A stretch of DNA of 64,000 nt from Chara braunii. Taxonomy: Eukaryota > Streptophyta > Charophyceae > Charales > Characeae. The translations under genes were made by a program, and so were the position numbers. Under the pieces are notes generated by a model that worked only from the letters and a program-made list of their open reading frames with translations, was not told the DNA's origin and did not search any database. Where the stretch lies: NCBI GenBank assembly GCA_003427395.1, contig BFEA01000014.1, forward strand, positions 6,291,973 through 6,355,972, read 5' to 3'. This document shows positions 1 through 11,583 of the stretch, in pieces (the first letter of the stretch is position 1; every line of letters starts with the position of its first letter).

Positions 1-895
1 CGGTAAAGTGCGTACTACTGCGCACGGTTGCGATTGAGATCAGAATCAAGCTAAGGATCTGGATCCAGTTAGGGGTCACGATCAAGTTCAGGATTGCGGG
101 CATCACCATCGACGTCATCTTTGAGAGATTGTCTTATCGTGTGCCGAGTGACATAGTGCTTGCAACAACATGCCTAGCTAAGTGACATAGTCACCATTAT
201 CTAAGGGAGCGTGAAACCGTGCACAATAGCGCGCCACACTGAGTTTCATAGTCGTCATTATCTGAGGAAGTGCACAACAACGCACATAACACTCTGGAAA
301 ACAGTGGGCAACAGCGAGCCGAGCTTAGTATCATCATCATCTCCATCATGAAAGGAGGCCCGCCACGGCGTGCGGACCATCCGAGAATCGGCTCTCATCT
401 GCGCGGGTACCAGAGCTTCATCATCATCGTCGTTCATCAGTGAAATCGTGCACAACCGCACACTGAATTGGGCTTTATCATCTTCATCAGTGAGACCATG
501 CACAATTGAAAGTCGAGCAGAATTTTGAGCCTCGTTGGGCGAAATCAAGTCGAGCCAAACCAAGCCAAGGCAAGCATCGTCACCATTATCATCCTTGAGA
601 CCACTCGCTATCGCGTTCGAGTCATCTAGGATTACACGTCCAACTGCACGCCAATATGAGATAGTTATCCTCATTATCAGGAGCGAGCGCTCATCAACTC
701 GTGGATTACTAGCAAGGCCGCCCCTCCCTCAAAAGATCATTCCCCAATAAGATCGGAGCGTACTCGCGTGATCAGGCCTATCACTGTATTGAACGCTAGT
801 CGGATCGGGCCAATCACCACAACCGTCATCAAAGATTTGTGAGCATGAGAGATTTGTGAGCGGCACTTGTGAGAGGACCGGTACGGACTCCTTTC
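1..895. repeat. Degenerate tandem-like repeat, no gene
   Basis: No convincing gene. The stretch is built from loosely repeated words: GTGCACAA-like segments (near 217, 270, 449 and 491), each followed by a CAT/CATC-rich run (near 328, 419 and 477). This suggests a decayed tandem repeat with a unit of very roughly 50 to 100 bases. Short open frames on both strands here are low-complexity products of the CAT runs. The 3' LTR of element A1 would be expected at the right edge but cannot be recognised, so it is either lost or too diverged. Confidence 0.4.
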
Positions 896-899
896 AGGC

Positions 900-2330
900 T
901 CAATTCGTTCGAAACAAGAATTCGGATATGGAAGACTTGGGTGGACCGAAAATTTGACTAAGACCAGGGCTCGCGTGCAAGAGGGCTGACAAGGGACTTG
1001 GATGTGGTGCCTTCCCCTTCAGTTTCTTCTCAAAATCTGCCACGATCCGAGGAGCTGTCTTGACAAGTTCCTCCCTTGAAATCCATCGATCTTCCTTAGG
1101 ATCAGTATGATGCCTGAAATGTACTCTATATTCCCTTGCAGGTTTAGGTCTTCCCCTGCCAGGTGGCTTGGGAACAGGTGTGTCTCTGTGATCCAGGATG
1201 TCGTCGACGTCGATGTGGCCATCCATGGTTGGGGGCAGTATAGATCTCCGTGATGGGAATTGTGTTGTCTCAGCGAAAGGTGCAAGCTTGAAGGCGTGAT
1301 AAGTAGGGTAAGTGCGTAGGTGACCATGGATAGGAATGACGTACGAGAGACCATCCAAATCATTCCCCACAATATCCAAGACTTCCCAGGGACCCAAATA
1401 CCGAGTCGTTAGTTTCCTAGAGATGCCAAACCCCTGTCCCAACTCACTTGACCCAGACACGTTCCCCTACTTGAAATGTGGACTGTCGGTGACGTTTGTT
1501 CTCAGAAGCAATCGTAGCTTCCTGAGGTTTCTTGATGTGTTCAACAGTCTGTTGCAATAATTAATCATACAGGACACCAAATTCAATGGTTTTCGGGAGT
1601 TGCAACAGTTTGGTTTCCAGGCAGGAGGAAGTCTAGAGCAGGTCTAGGCTTCCATCCCAAATGCATTTGATTGGGACGGACGTCGGTGGTGTTGTGTACA
1701 ACATTGTTGTACAGGCTGGCGATGAGATGTAATTTCTCATCCCAGTCATCCTGGCTGGGCTTGATGTAATGGTACAACAGATGCTGCACCACACGGTTCA
1801 TCTGTTCAGCCTGCCCTTTTGCTTTGGGATGATTCCCAGAAGTCATATGAAGCTGGCTGCCCATCTGTTCAGCGGCCTTCTTCCACATCTCACTTGTGAA
1901 ATGCACATCTCCATCACCAACGATTGTCTTTGGCAGTCCAAAGTCACACACCCAGTTATCCATGAATAACTTGATAACATGTTCAGTCCTGGCAGTCTCC
2001 GGCATGGCAAGTAGTCTAGCATACTGAGTGAACCTATCAACTATGACGAAGATGTGCCTCTTGCCATTCTTGCTGGTCACGAGAGTATCCATGAAGTCCA
2101 TGGAGATACTCTACCCTGGGCCAACAGGAATGGGTAGAGGCTTGAGTAACCCAAGCAGAGCTCGAGCCCGTGGCTTGTCTCGCTGACAGACCCGACAGGT
2201 CTGTACGTACTTCTTTGCATTGTCTAGCATGTTAGGCCACCAGAATCGCTGTACTAAATTAGCACTAGTCTTCTTGTAGCCAAAATGTCATGTTGCGTCA
2301 TGGCACTTGCCTAAAAATAAATTACGCAAA
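900..2330 (-). pseudogene. A1 integrase remnant with chromodomain-like tail
   Basis: Read on the minus strand, an N-terminal zinc-binding segment (about 2150-2330, containing the CRVC-type cysteine pair) leads into the DDE core at 1583-2101. The core shows MDFMDTLVTS with the first Asp, and GQAEQMNRVV with the catalytic Glu; the second Asp region reads VGDGDVHFTS instead of the VSDRDVRFTS of A2. The tail (900-1460) has GPWEVLDIVG and a chromodomain-like stretch with VDVDDILDHR and DRWISREELV, as in chromoviruses. Frame changes near 1500-1583 and near 2101 show that it is dead. Confidence 0.8.
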
Positions 2331-3702
2331 ACTTCCCTAGATGGAACAATTAACCTTTTAAACCTTGGCTTTTCAAGAAAGAGTAGCCCATCCACCATCA
2401 CAAACTCGTCAGTGGTGGCCTTGTCTTTGGCTTGTAGTTTGTTGATGATGTCCATCGTGATGGGATCTTCTTTGTAGGCTTCCCCCAAAGATCGAATCAC
2501 GTCTTCAGATAAACCAAACTTGGAAATCAGCGCACCTAGGTAATCTGCCCTTCTCGACAACGCGTCCTCAACCTTGTTGTACTCTCCCTTTGCATAGTCT
2601 AGTTTGAAGTCGTAGTGATCTATGACTTCAAAGTGTTTGAGTGCATCGGAGAGAACTGGTTGGGTCTTGATCCACTTGAGGGTTTGATGGTCAGTTCTCA
2701 AATAGAAGAACCTTCCTAACAGATAGTGCCTCCAGTGGATGGACAAGTGCCTTGTAGAGAGCATGGAGTTTCCTCTCGTAGGTAAACTTTGCCAACTTCT
2801 TTGATGGCATCTTTTTGCTCATGCACTCGACCGGTCTCAACCTTTTCCCTTCCTGTTGAGCCAGCACTGCACCAATGTTGTATTGACTTGCGTCAGTGGT
2901 TACAACAAATGGCCTTTGTGGACCGGGTACCATGAGAACCTCGTGATGCGTGAGAGCATGCTTCAAACGCTTGAATGCTGCCTCACACTCGTCGGTCCAG
3001 TCCCATGGCGCGTTAAGTCGAGTTAGATTAGTCAAGGGAGATGCGATCATACTATAATTCTTTACGAAATTGCGGTAATAACCACACATTCCCAAGAATG
3101 ATCTAACCTCAGTCACAGACTGGGGTCGTGGCCAATCACGTATGCTAGCCACCTTCGCATCTTCGGGCCTAATCCCATCCGAGGATACTTCATGACCCAA
3201 GTACAGAATTCGACTGCGATCGAACTCGCATCTCTTTGTTTATCTTATACTTGTGTTGCCGAAGGAGTGAGAGGACTTTATCTACATGCTAAGCATGCTC
3301 CTCGACAGTCTTACTAAAGATAAGTATATCGTTGAGGTACACGACAACGAACTTATCCAAATAGTCATCGAAGATCCTATTCATGGCGTGCTGGAATGTA
3401 CCCGGCTCATTGCAAAGGCCAAAGGGTATTACCACAAACTCGTACAGACCGTACCGGGTTTGGAATGCGGTTCTGATGCTGGTCCTCTGGTCTTATGGTA
3501 ATCTGATGGTAGTCGGATTTCAAATCTATCTTGGTGTAGTACTTACACCCCTGCACCCTATCCAATAGGTCGTCGATGCGTGGTAGAGGCTCTGCGTTCT
3601 TCATGGTGATGGCATCGGGGCCTCTATAATTAATGCACATCCTTAGTGTTCCACCTTTCTTTGGAACAAATAAGACTGGTGAGCTAAAGGGGGAAATGCT
3701 AG
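2331..3702 (-). pseudogene. A1 reverse transcriptase / RNase H remnant
   Basis: Minus strand. Reverse transcriptase fingers and palm lie at 3407-3702 (FVPKKGGTLRMCINYRG, then KIDLKSDYHQI). The palm catalytic segment at about 3325-3345 reads YLND instead of YLDD. The connection and RNase H domains are at 2691-3200 (RSFLGMCGYYRNFVKNYS, VVTTDASQYNIGAVLAQQ) and 2288-2764 (LRTDHQTLKW, EDALSRRADYLGAL). Several frameshifts, for example near 3200-3400 and near 2700, break the frame. The 5' end of the domain is displaced to 12449-12697 by insertion of B1. Confidence 0.8.
3699..3702. repeat. Target-site duplication CTAG (left copy, B1)
   Basis: The bases CTAG immediately precede the first TG of the B1 5' LTR and recur at 12444-12447 right after the final CA of the 3' LTR. 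Removing B1 and one copy restores the A1 reverse transcriptase sequence that is continuous in A2 and A4. Confidence 0.8.
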
Positions 3703-4560
3703 TGAAACAGTTTTCACCTTTTGCAGTAGCAGATGCAGTGCCCAGGGTTCGATCCCTAGACCTCACCCTACCCATGTACAGTATCTATGTAAACCCCGAA
3801 AGTTGAACCTGTGACCTGTGTTCGTAGAGAGTTAGTAGGTCTGTCATAGGTCCATAGGTAGTACGAGTTCGATCTGTCGATCTATAGAGTAGAAGTCTTA
3901 GTGATTTCCAGAAGTCTAGTTGTAGTCCTTCTAGAAGGCCGGCAAGTGGGCAAGTGGTTAAGTGGCGAGGCAAGTGGTGGACTAAACTGCAGTGCAGTCG
4001 CAGTACGATCTCGGTAGGATAGCAGTGAGTCCACAGTCAGTCAGCGGTAAGGTCCAGTCAGTCCCAGTCCGGTCCAGCAAGTACCACGGGGGACTTGTGA
4101 GCGCCATGGACGATGGCAAAGGGCAGACCAACGAGTTTCTGAAGTATAAATCAGGAGGCAGCGCCCAGCCATTTATTGATTCCTGCGTGAGCCATGCGGA
4201 AGCGCTGCCACAAGCGACTTGTGCAAGGAGGTCTGCAGATGAGCCCGGAGGACGCAGTGGGCGAGAAAGAAGGAGCTTAGTATAGCGATAGGTTAGAGGC
4301 AGCCATAGCTGCCATAGCTGTAGTTAGTAGGAAGTGTGTGTGTGTGTGTGTGAGTGTTCAGAGTGACGCGTGTGGGATATCCAGGGTGATTCGGAGTGTG
4401 TGAACAGTAAGTTGTTTGGGCGCTGAGTCGCCATAGCCAGTTGAGAGTAAACTCGTATCTGGAAGCCATATCTCTGAGTTTTGCGTGGGCGCATGTCGCC
4501 AGTTTGCTGCGTTGCTGTTTACATGCATGAAAAGTGTGAATGAGTACGAGTCTGATTGCA
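3703..4560 (+). repeat. B1 5' LTR
   Basis: 858 bases, beginning TGAAACAG and ending CTGATTGCA. It matches 11584-12443 over its whole length with scattered substitutions. It includes a short (GT)n run near 4335-4350. The primer site follows one base after its end, which fixes the boundary. Confidence 0.92.
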
Positions 4561-4561
4561 T

Positions 4562-4573
4562 TGGTATCGGAGC
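4562..4573 (+). other. B1 primer-binding site (initiator tRNA-Met type)
   Basis: TGGTATCGGAGC, one base after the 5' LTR. Plant Ty3/gypsy elements typically use TGGTATCAGAGC, complementary to the 3' end of initiator methionine tRNA; here there is one difference (A to G). The same variant is used by A4. Confidence 0.85.
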
Positions 4574-4723
4574 TGGTACCCACTATTCTATGCGCGTCGT
4601 CGCGTGCAGGGCCTGATGCGCCATAGCAGAGGTGGCCACCGAAGGCTGTAGTCCGCCATAGCGGACTTGAGGTTGGGGAAGCCGCCGCGCACCTGCAAGA
4701 AGACCACGACGAAGAAGAAGACC

Positions 4724-4758
<35 letters not shown>

Positions 4759-5026
4759 GAAAGGTTGTGCGATACAAGATTGGGTTGCTACGTACCTGCT
4801 GCGCTGAAGATACCGCTACGGAGAGAGAGAGAGAGAGAGATGAGCGATACAATTGGTTGTCACTTACCTGTTAAGCGAGCTGTGAAGTCCACCGTGGAGG
4901 AAGAAGAAGCGGCCATAGCCGCGGAACATCATCACGGAGTAACGAAGGAGGGAGATAGACCGGATGGAAGGGGAGAGTCCGAGAAGGGAGAGGAGGCCAT
5001 ATCCGAGAGGTGAAGAAAAGGCCGAT

Positions 5027-5057
<31 letters not shown>

Positions 5058-5992
5058 GATAGCCGGGGTGAAAGGAGGCGAGGGAGGTGAAAGGAAGAAG
5101 AGGGTTGGCAAGGAAGAGGAGCCGGCAGCCATAGCTGACTGGAGGGTTGATCGAAGGTGTTGACCGGTGGTTACCGGAGTTGACCGGGGGTTGACAACAG
5201 TGTTGACCAGGGCCATTGACTTTGACCAAGCTGGAGTTGGTAACATCTCGCCAAGCCCTCACCCTATCCCTTGCCCTATGGATGTGCACACACCCCCTGG
5301 TACTTGCTGAGTCAAGTCAGTCTGTCTATTCTTTCTGCATTGAGTCTCTTCTGTCCTAGGTGATAGTACTTTGTGGATGAAGGATAGGGCCTGGATGACG
5401 AAACCCCTACCTGACTTAGTAGAGCTGATATCATGTCTAATCTCACTATCCCGGAGGCCTAACCCTCCCAAGGACCGGTGCTGACCGGCGGGGCTCGGAT
5501 TGGGTGTGACACGGTGGGCTTGAACGGCGGAGTTGTGGGCTGACACAACAGGCAGTCTTAAGTGTTGAGGGCCTTGTTGACCCAAACCCCTACCAGACCT
5601 AGTAAGGCTAAAGGCCATGTTTGACGACTCGACTGTCCCGGAGGTTAAACCCTCGCAAGGACCGGTACTGACCGGTGGGCTGCTCGGTGTGGCACGATAG
5701 GCCCGAAAGGCTGAGTTGTGGGCTGATGCAACAGACCAGACCAAGCTGATCACGCCGTCCTGTTTGCGACGTTAAATAATTCCTGCGGAGTTCGGGGGAT
5801 CTCCTTAAATGCCTCCTGATCAGTAAACGGTCTAGTAGTGACAGCCATAGTTAGGTCCAGGCTAGAGACCATAGTTGGCAGGATCCCTGTCCGGATTCTG
5901 TGAGTCTTTAGATTGAGTCCTTAGGTTTGTCAGTCAGGGGTTAGAGTCTACTTGGTGAGGAGTGGAATCATTCTGATTGTGCATCTATCACC
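4574..5992 (+). other. B1 untranslated leader
   Basis: Roughly 1.4 kb between primer site and gag start, with no supported gene. It contains (GA)n tracts near 4722-4760 and 4820-4842, a run of 23 A at 5027-5049, six TTGAC words between 5160 and 5226, and an imperfect tandem duplication (5401-5583 and 5584-5734, period about 183). Open frames across the GA tracts are low-complexity artefacts. Confidence 0.7.
5401..5734 (+). repeat. Imperfect tandem duplication in B1 leader
   Basis: Two copies both start AAACCCCTAC (5401 and 5584) and both run through AAGGACCGGT and GAGTTGTGGGCTGA. The period is about 183 bases and the second copy is somewhat shorter. Divergence between copies indicates an old duplication. 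Confidence 0.75.
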
Positions 5993-7830
5993 ATGGTGGA
6001 CCTGCGTAGTGGGAAGAGTACTAGCCCCTATACCGCTGAGCAGCAAGAGATGGCCGCCCTAGTAAGAGAGAATAAGGAGAGGAAGGAGCTCGAGAAACAG
6101 GCGAAGCTAAAGGCTATCGCAGACGAACAGGCGGCGAAGAGATGGAGAAAAAAAAGGAGGCTGCTGAAGAGGAAGTGGCAGCAGAAGAAGAAAAAGAGAG
6201 AATGAGAATTGAGAGTGGAAAAAGGAGTAGTGGTGGCACGATGAAGAGGGAGACAGATGTAGAGATTGAGAAGAAAATCAGTGAGTGGGTCGCTAATTTA
6301 TCATTGGGAGAAGAGGAGGCAGAGTCCTATGTGACTGAGGATGAGAGGGCTGCGCTAGCCAGCGAGCTAGCAACTATGACAGATGCTATGGAAAGGCGAG
6401 AAAGAGAGGAGCAGAAATTGGCATGGAAGCTGAGGATGAAGAGGGAGAAGAAGAGGAGGAAAAAAGAAGTGAGCAAAATGACCACAGAGGTAGCGAAGGT
6501 GCAGGCGTGCAGGCAGGAGGTGTTGGCCCCGCCGGATGACAAGGCCAAGTGGGATAAGGTGTTGGGTTATCTGGAAGTGTTGAGCAAGGCCTGGATGGAG
6601 GAGCGCCAGGCCAGTTGGAGCCAAGACGTAGCCTTGAGTGCCATGCGGTCAGGGTTTAGGGAGTTTGCGCGCAAGATCGTCACCCACATTGGGGGCGAAG
6701 TAAAGCAGTTGAGGGACAAAGCCATTGCCGTTGTAGAGGGCGAGGCCAAACCTCGCAAGGACCCTGTCAAGCTCAAATTCCCGGATGCTTATGGAGGGAA
6801 GAAGGAAGAGAACTTTGACAACTGGGAAGCCAGTGTCAATAGTTATATCTATTTACAACATATCCTGTCAGAGGAGCAAGTCCTTGTGGCCTTCCAGGCC
6901 CTCAAAGATGAAGCGGCTAGTTTCGCTAGGTCCCTCGCGCTTGCAGCCGGTTGTGAAAACAACCTGGTTGCTTACTCTAAAGTTACCCCCCTTCCTCAAT
7001 TCCTCAAGCTCCTGAAGGAGCGATTTGTTGACCCAACGAGAGGCGTTCGCGCCTCTGATAAGCTGCAAACGATCCACTCACGACAGTGGAGGAGTGCAAG
7101 AGCACTCAAGGGTACCATGGACGAATTGGTAGCAGTCCCGAACCATGGGGTCACTGAGACCCAGTTGGTACAGTTATTTTATCGTGCCATGCCAGAGGCC
7201 CTACGTGGGCATTTCTTTGACAAGTCTCAACAGGCCGGCATCACATATGATGCATTGAGTAGGGAAGTTGTCCTGCATGAGTCGAAGTTCATGCCAGTTA
7301 CCACTTTTTGGCACAAGGACTTAGGAAAGGGAAAGCAGAGGAAAGGCCGTACCATCTCGGGCCAGGTGAGGGCCAAGGATCACATGATCCTTACCTTAGA
7401 GGAAGGTGGTACTGATGAGGTCCCATATAGTCAGATTGAGTGGGGCCCAGAGGAAGAGGACAGTAGTATGGGACAGGCGAGGTTTTATGCTGCTGTCGCG
7501 GTTGGAGGGAGGCCGCAAGGTAGAGGAGGAGGTCAGGACCAAAGGGGCCAGGCCATGGGAGGCTGAGGACCGGGCGCACAGGGGGTTGGCGGACAGGGAA
7601 ACCGTCAAGCGGGAGGTAGGGGTCAAGGTTCCCCGCCAAATCGCCAAGGCTCGAATCGGTCCCCACAGCGAAGAGGTGGAAGGGCACCTCAAGGAGGATG
7701 GCACCCAGGCTTGCCATAGGGCAGGCCCTGGGAAGATTTGGGCTTGGACCAGGGGTTATGGCAGGAACGCGTGAACTTGGGTCAGTGCGTGTTTTGTGGT
7801 GACCCAACTCACGTAATAAAAATTTGTCCA
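5993..7830 (+). pseudogene. B1 gag (capsid and nucleocapsid) with frameshifts
   Basis: The start is chosen at ATG 5993 (MVDLRSGKSTSPYT), which begins a lysine- and glutamate-rich N-terminus. A frameshift near 6140 moves the reading to the frame of 6142-7566, which holds the capsid-like core (KKISEWVANLSLGEEE; EENFDNWEASVNSY; ASDKLQTIHSRQWRSAR; LFYRAMPEALRGHFF). A second shift near 7560 is needed to reach the zinc knuckle at 7785-7827 (CVFCGDPTHVIKIC, CX2CX4HX4C). Gag would package the element RNA into virus-like particles. With at least two shifts this copy cannot make it. Confidence 0.88.
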
Positions 7831-8757
7831 AAGTATAGACAAGCCCGTTGGGCTGCCCAGCAGTCAAAAGGCAGCCCGCCAGTAGGGGTCGCAACTGCCC
7901 CTACTACAAGGCCATGTGGAGAAGTGAGCGCGCGCGAACAGGATATTCCCAACCCACATGAGCCTATGGCAGAGGTTGCAGGCCCGTGCCTAGCTAGATG
8001 TCTAGAGACTGCTTGTGTTAGCGTCCCTTTAGGCACGTCCCTCACAGGTGTGGCAGAAGAGTTGAAGGAGAGGATGCCAGCCCAGGCCAAGATGAAGAAA
8101 GAGAGTAAAGGACAATTGATCTTGGTAGATGTAGAAGTTTTCAGGAGTAGAGTAGGGGCCCTTATAGACTTAGGGGCCACCCGTAGTTATATTAGTCGTA
8201 GAGCGCTGAAAAAATTGAGGCTAGGATTCAAAGTCCAGAAATTGGCAGACCCCATAGTCAGTGTCCTCCCGTAGTTATATTAGTCGTAGAGCGCTGAAAA
8301 AATTGAGGGTAGGATTAAAAGTCCAGAAATTGGCAGACCCCATAGTCAGTGTCCTCGCAGACAACCGCACGATGCGTGTTGAGGACTATGTAGAGGGAGT
8401 CCAGGCGTACTTTCGCCTAGAGAAGGATGGGAACAAGATGGCCTCCCTTTCGATGTAGTCTTAGGAATGGATTGGGGAGAGGCAGCAGGGGCCACACTCC
8501 ATTTGAGAGAGCATGAGTGTAGGCTCCCTAGTCCATCAGGCGAGGTCAAGACTGCCTGCTTGTTTCATGTGTCAGGTGTAGACAACACCTTGGCACATTG
8601 TTGTCTGAGTGCTCCCGCGTTCGCGCGACTAGTGAAGGAGCAGCAGTTAGAGGACCAGGTCTTTGTAGTTTATGTTAGACCTGTCACTGAGGCCAAGGAG
8701 GAAGACAGTTCCACAAATCCAACAATTGCCAAGCTGCTGGAAGAGTTAAGGATTTGA
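7831..8757 (+). pseudogene. B1 retropepsin and linker, disrupted by duplication
   Basis: The protease active-site region around 8158-8190 reads GALIDLGATRSYIS, so the usual DSG triad has become D-L-G. B2 keeps GALVDSGATRNYIS at the same position. An 88-base tandem duplication (8181-8268 and 8269-8356) just downstream shifts the frame and introduces a stop. The linker continues at 8467-8757 (TLHLREHECRLPSPSGEV; VSGVDNTLAHCCLSA). Protease would cleave the Gag-Pol precursor; this one is inactive by both lesions. Confidence 0.85.
8181..8356 (+). repeat. 88-bp tandem duplication in B1 protease
   Basis: CCGTAGTTATATTAGTCGTA begins at 8181 and again at 8269; both copies run to CAGTGTCCTC with a few differences. 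The period is not a multiple of three, so the duplication breaks the frame. Confidence 0.92.
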
Positions 8758-9518
8758 CTAAGTCGCCGACAGGAGTACTGTCGCGACCCATCCAGCACAG
8801 GATGGAGATAGAGCCTGGCAGTAAAACTCTTAAGGGCGGTGTCTACAGGATGTCCCCTAGAGAGTTAGAAGAGCTTCGCAAGCAGTCAGACGAACTCCTC
8901 GAGAAAGGTTGGATCAGGCCCAGTTCGTCTCCTTTTGGAGCACCAGTTCTATTTGTCCCCAAAAAGGAAGGGGAGTTTCGTATGTGTATAGACTATAGGG
9001 GTTTGAATGCTATCAAAGTGAAGAATGTTGAGCCGCTGCCCAGGATAGACGTTTTTTTAGATCGGGTGCAGGGTTGTAAGTATTTCTCCAAGATAGATTT
9101 GAAGTCTGGTTATCATCAGATAGAGGTCCATCCTGATGATCAGTACAAGATTGCGTTCCAGACTCGTTATGGGCACTATGAGTTTATAGTGATGCCCTTT
9201 GGACCAACCAACGCGTCAACTACTTTTCAACGTTGTATGAATGACCTGTTTAGGCCATGGTTAGACAAGTTTGTAGTAGTCTACTTAAATGATATCTTAG
9301 TTTTTAGTAAGACCCTCCAGGAGCACCAGGGTAATCTGAGGCAGGTCTTGGAGAAGCTTAGAGAGGCTAACTTCAAGATCAACGCAAAGAAGTGTGAGTG
9401 GGCCAAGACACAAGTTTTGTACTTGGGCCACGTATTAGACGGTTGCATTAAGCTAGAGGACAGCAAGATAGTGTGGATTAGAGACTGGCCGACGCCCCGC
9501 ACATTGACTGAGTTGTGA
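8754..9518 (+). pseudogene. B1 reverse transcriptase (YLND variant)
   Basis: An open frame of 254 residues. IEPGSKTLKGGVYRMSPREL precedes the fingers (GAPVLFVPKKEGEFRMCIDY), palm motif A ([14 protein letters not shown]), FIVMPFGPTNASTTFQRC, and the catalytic box at 9282-9293, which reads YLND rather than YLDD. The connection domain starts with YLGHVLDG. The frame ends in TGA at 9516-9518, where the family has RSFLG; CGA to TGA is a CpG-type change. Family function is copying element RNA into cDNA; loss of the first catalytic Asp of the box would abolish this. Confidence 0.9.
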
Positions 9519-9962
9519 TCGTTCCTAGGCCTAGCTAACTACTACAGAAAGTTTGTGAGGAACTTCTCCACTATCGCCGCTCCCTTGCGCAGGTTGCTAA
9601 GGAAAGAAGCAATCTGGCAATGGGACAAAGACTGTACGTCCACCCTTAAGAAGTTAAAGCGCGCGTTAATAGAGTATCGTGTCCTCAAAGTAGTTGTTCC
9701 GTCCTTGCCATTTGTCGTCACCACGGACGTAAGTCAGTATGGGATAGGCGCTGTGTTGCAGCAGGATGACGGCCATGGCTATAGACCCGTAGAGTTCATG
9801 TCCGTGAGGATGCCCTAAGAGAAAGTAGCCACCTGGACGTACGAGAGAGAACTCTACGCTCTCAGGCAGGCTCTAGACCATTGGAAGCATTACCTGCTTG
9901 GGAGGCATTTCAAAGTATATTCTGACCACGAAACACTTAGATGATTAAAGACTCAAGCCAAG
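9519..9962 (+). pseudogene. B1 RNase H domain remnant
   Basis: Continues the pol frame after the stop: LANYYRKFVRNFSTI, then FVVTTDVSQYGIGAVLQQDD (the first acidic residue of Ty3/gypsy RNase H is in TTD), then VEFMSVRMP followed by a TAA where the family has Ser. Next comes YERELYALRQ, and a TGA at the Trp of LRWLKT. At least two in-frame stops are present. Confidence 0.82.
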
Positions 9963-11545
9963 ATGACACCGAAGTTGATTAGTTGGGCCGCAGAGATAAA
10001 CCAATATGACTTTGAGCTTAAGCCAGCAAAGGGCAAGTACAACGTAGTTGCGGATGCTCTAAGTAGAAGATCAGACTACTTTGGAGCTATAGTACACTAT
10101 ATGGATATAGGGAGAGACCTGCAGGAAAAAGTAAAGCAAGCTTATGCACAGGACCCTATCTATAGCGACCTCCTAAAGAGAGTTAGAGAGGCCCCAGAGA
10201 CTGAACCAGATTATCGCAGTACAGACGGGTTGCTGTTCGAGAAGACTAATGTGTTTGACCGCCTCTGCGTTCCCAACAGCGAGGAGATCCGCAGTTTGAT
10301 TTTAGGGGAATGTCACGACACAGAGGGGCACTTCGGTTGGCAAAAGACATTAGCCAATCTGATGCGTGCATACACTTGGCCAGGGATGAAGAATGACTGC
10401 ATAGAGTATGTCCGCAGTTGTAAAGTGTGCGAGAGGAATAAGACTACTACACGCGCGCCCCTAGGTCTTCTCAGACCCTTGCCTATTCCAGATCAGCCGG
10501 GAGGCTCAGTGTCCATAGACTTATTGGAGTCAAGAGCAGACATGGTAAGAGCCAAGTCATGGTCATAGTTCACCGTTTTAGTAAGTATGCTGTGTTTGTT
10601 CCTTTGCCTGCAGAGGCACGTACAAATTTAGTTATACAGAAATTCTTTGACTTTTGGGTGAGTGAGAATGGAATCCCATTGTCAATAGTTAGTGATAGAG
10701 ATAGTCGTTTCACCAGCCAGAACTGGCAAGAACTCATGACAGTCTATGGGTCAAAGTTGTTAATGTCGTCTGGCCGCCATCTAGAGACTAACGGTCAAAC
10801 TGAACAGATGAACAAGATCCTACAGCAAGTTCTGCGCATGTCCAGTAGACCAGATCAGATCAACTGGGATGAGATGTTGCGTAAGGTAGCTAGTGCATAC
10901 AACAACGTGCATCTATCCACCTGCCGCACTCCCAATGAGTTGCACAAGTCCTTTAGACCACGCATACTGTTCGAAGGACTGAACCGGGATCAGATTCACA
11001 GATTACCGCCCGGTACCAGGGAGTTTGCGATACAGCATGAGAAAGAATTAACAACTGTTGTTGAGAACCTCAGGAAGGCCCAACATAGAATGATAGAGCA
11101 GGCTAATACGCACCGCCGCCGGTCGCAGTTTCAGGTAGGCGACTTAGTTTGGGACAAGGCTAAAGAGTTTGCATCCGAGGAAAACATCTCGCAGAAGTTA
11201 CTTCCTGCATATAGAGGACCGTGGCCGGTTCTAGAAGTCAAGGGCGGAGAGGATGGACCGTCCTACACTGTAGAGATCCCATTACACCTCCACACATATC
11301 CTGTCTTCCACGCTTCAAAGCTGTTGCCGTGTGTCACAAGCCAACAGTTCCCTTCAAGACGATCTATGATCCCTCCGGATATGGACGGAAGTTATGACAT
11401 TGAAGGTATTGTAGACGAGGATGTGTTTAGAACAGGAGGTAGAGGTCGTCCCCAAAAGCAGTACAAGGTCCGGTTTGCCTATCAGGAACTGGAAGACGAC
11501 CGCTGGTTCACAAAGACAGAACTTCTAGAAACTGCCTTGGACTGA
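9963..11545 (+). pseudogene. B1 integrase with chromodomain-like tail
   Basis: Pol continues with VADALSRRSDYFGAI, then an HHCC zinc-binding segment (ECHDTEGHFGWQKT ... SCKVCERNK). The DDE core has its first Asp in VSIDLLESRA, where a frame change joins 9963-10568 to 10559-11545. The second Asp is in SIVSDRDSRFTS and the Glu in TNGQTEQMNK. The C-terminus has AYRGPWPVLEVKGG and a chromodomain-like end (YDIEGIVDEDVF ... QYKVRFAY ... DDRWFTKTELLE). It would insert cDNA into chromatin; the shift in the core inactivates it. Confidence 0.87.
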
Positions 11546-11570
11546 AATATTCTCGGAGGACCTCTAATTT

Positions 11571-11583
11571 AGGACGGCGGGAG
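11571..11583 (+). other. B1 polypurine tract (probable)
   Basis: AGGACGGCGGGAG lies directly before the 3' LTR, where plus-strand priming occurs in LTR elements. Three pyrimidines interrupt it, so the tract is imperfect. Confidence 0.5.

Larger units (their letters stand above)
896..3702 (-). mobile_element. Element A1, left segment (Ty3/gypsy family A)
   Basis: This is the 3' part of a minus-strand Ty3/gypsy element. It carries integrase at the left, then RNase H and reverse transcriptase reading right to left. Copies A2 and A4 give collinear homology. The segment stops inside the reverse transcriptase N-terminus, exactly where B1 begins at 3703, and resumes at 12444. The remainder of A1 is at 12444-12940 and 14475-18112. 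Confidence 0.85.
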
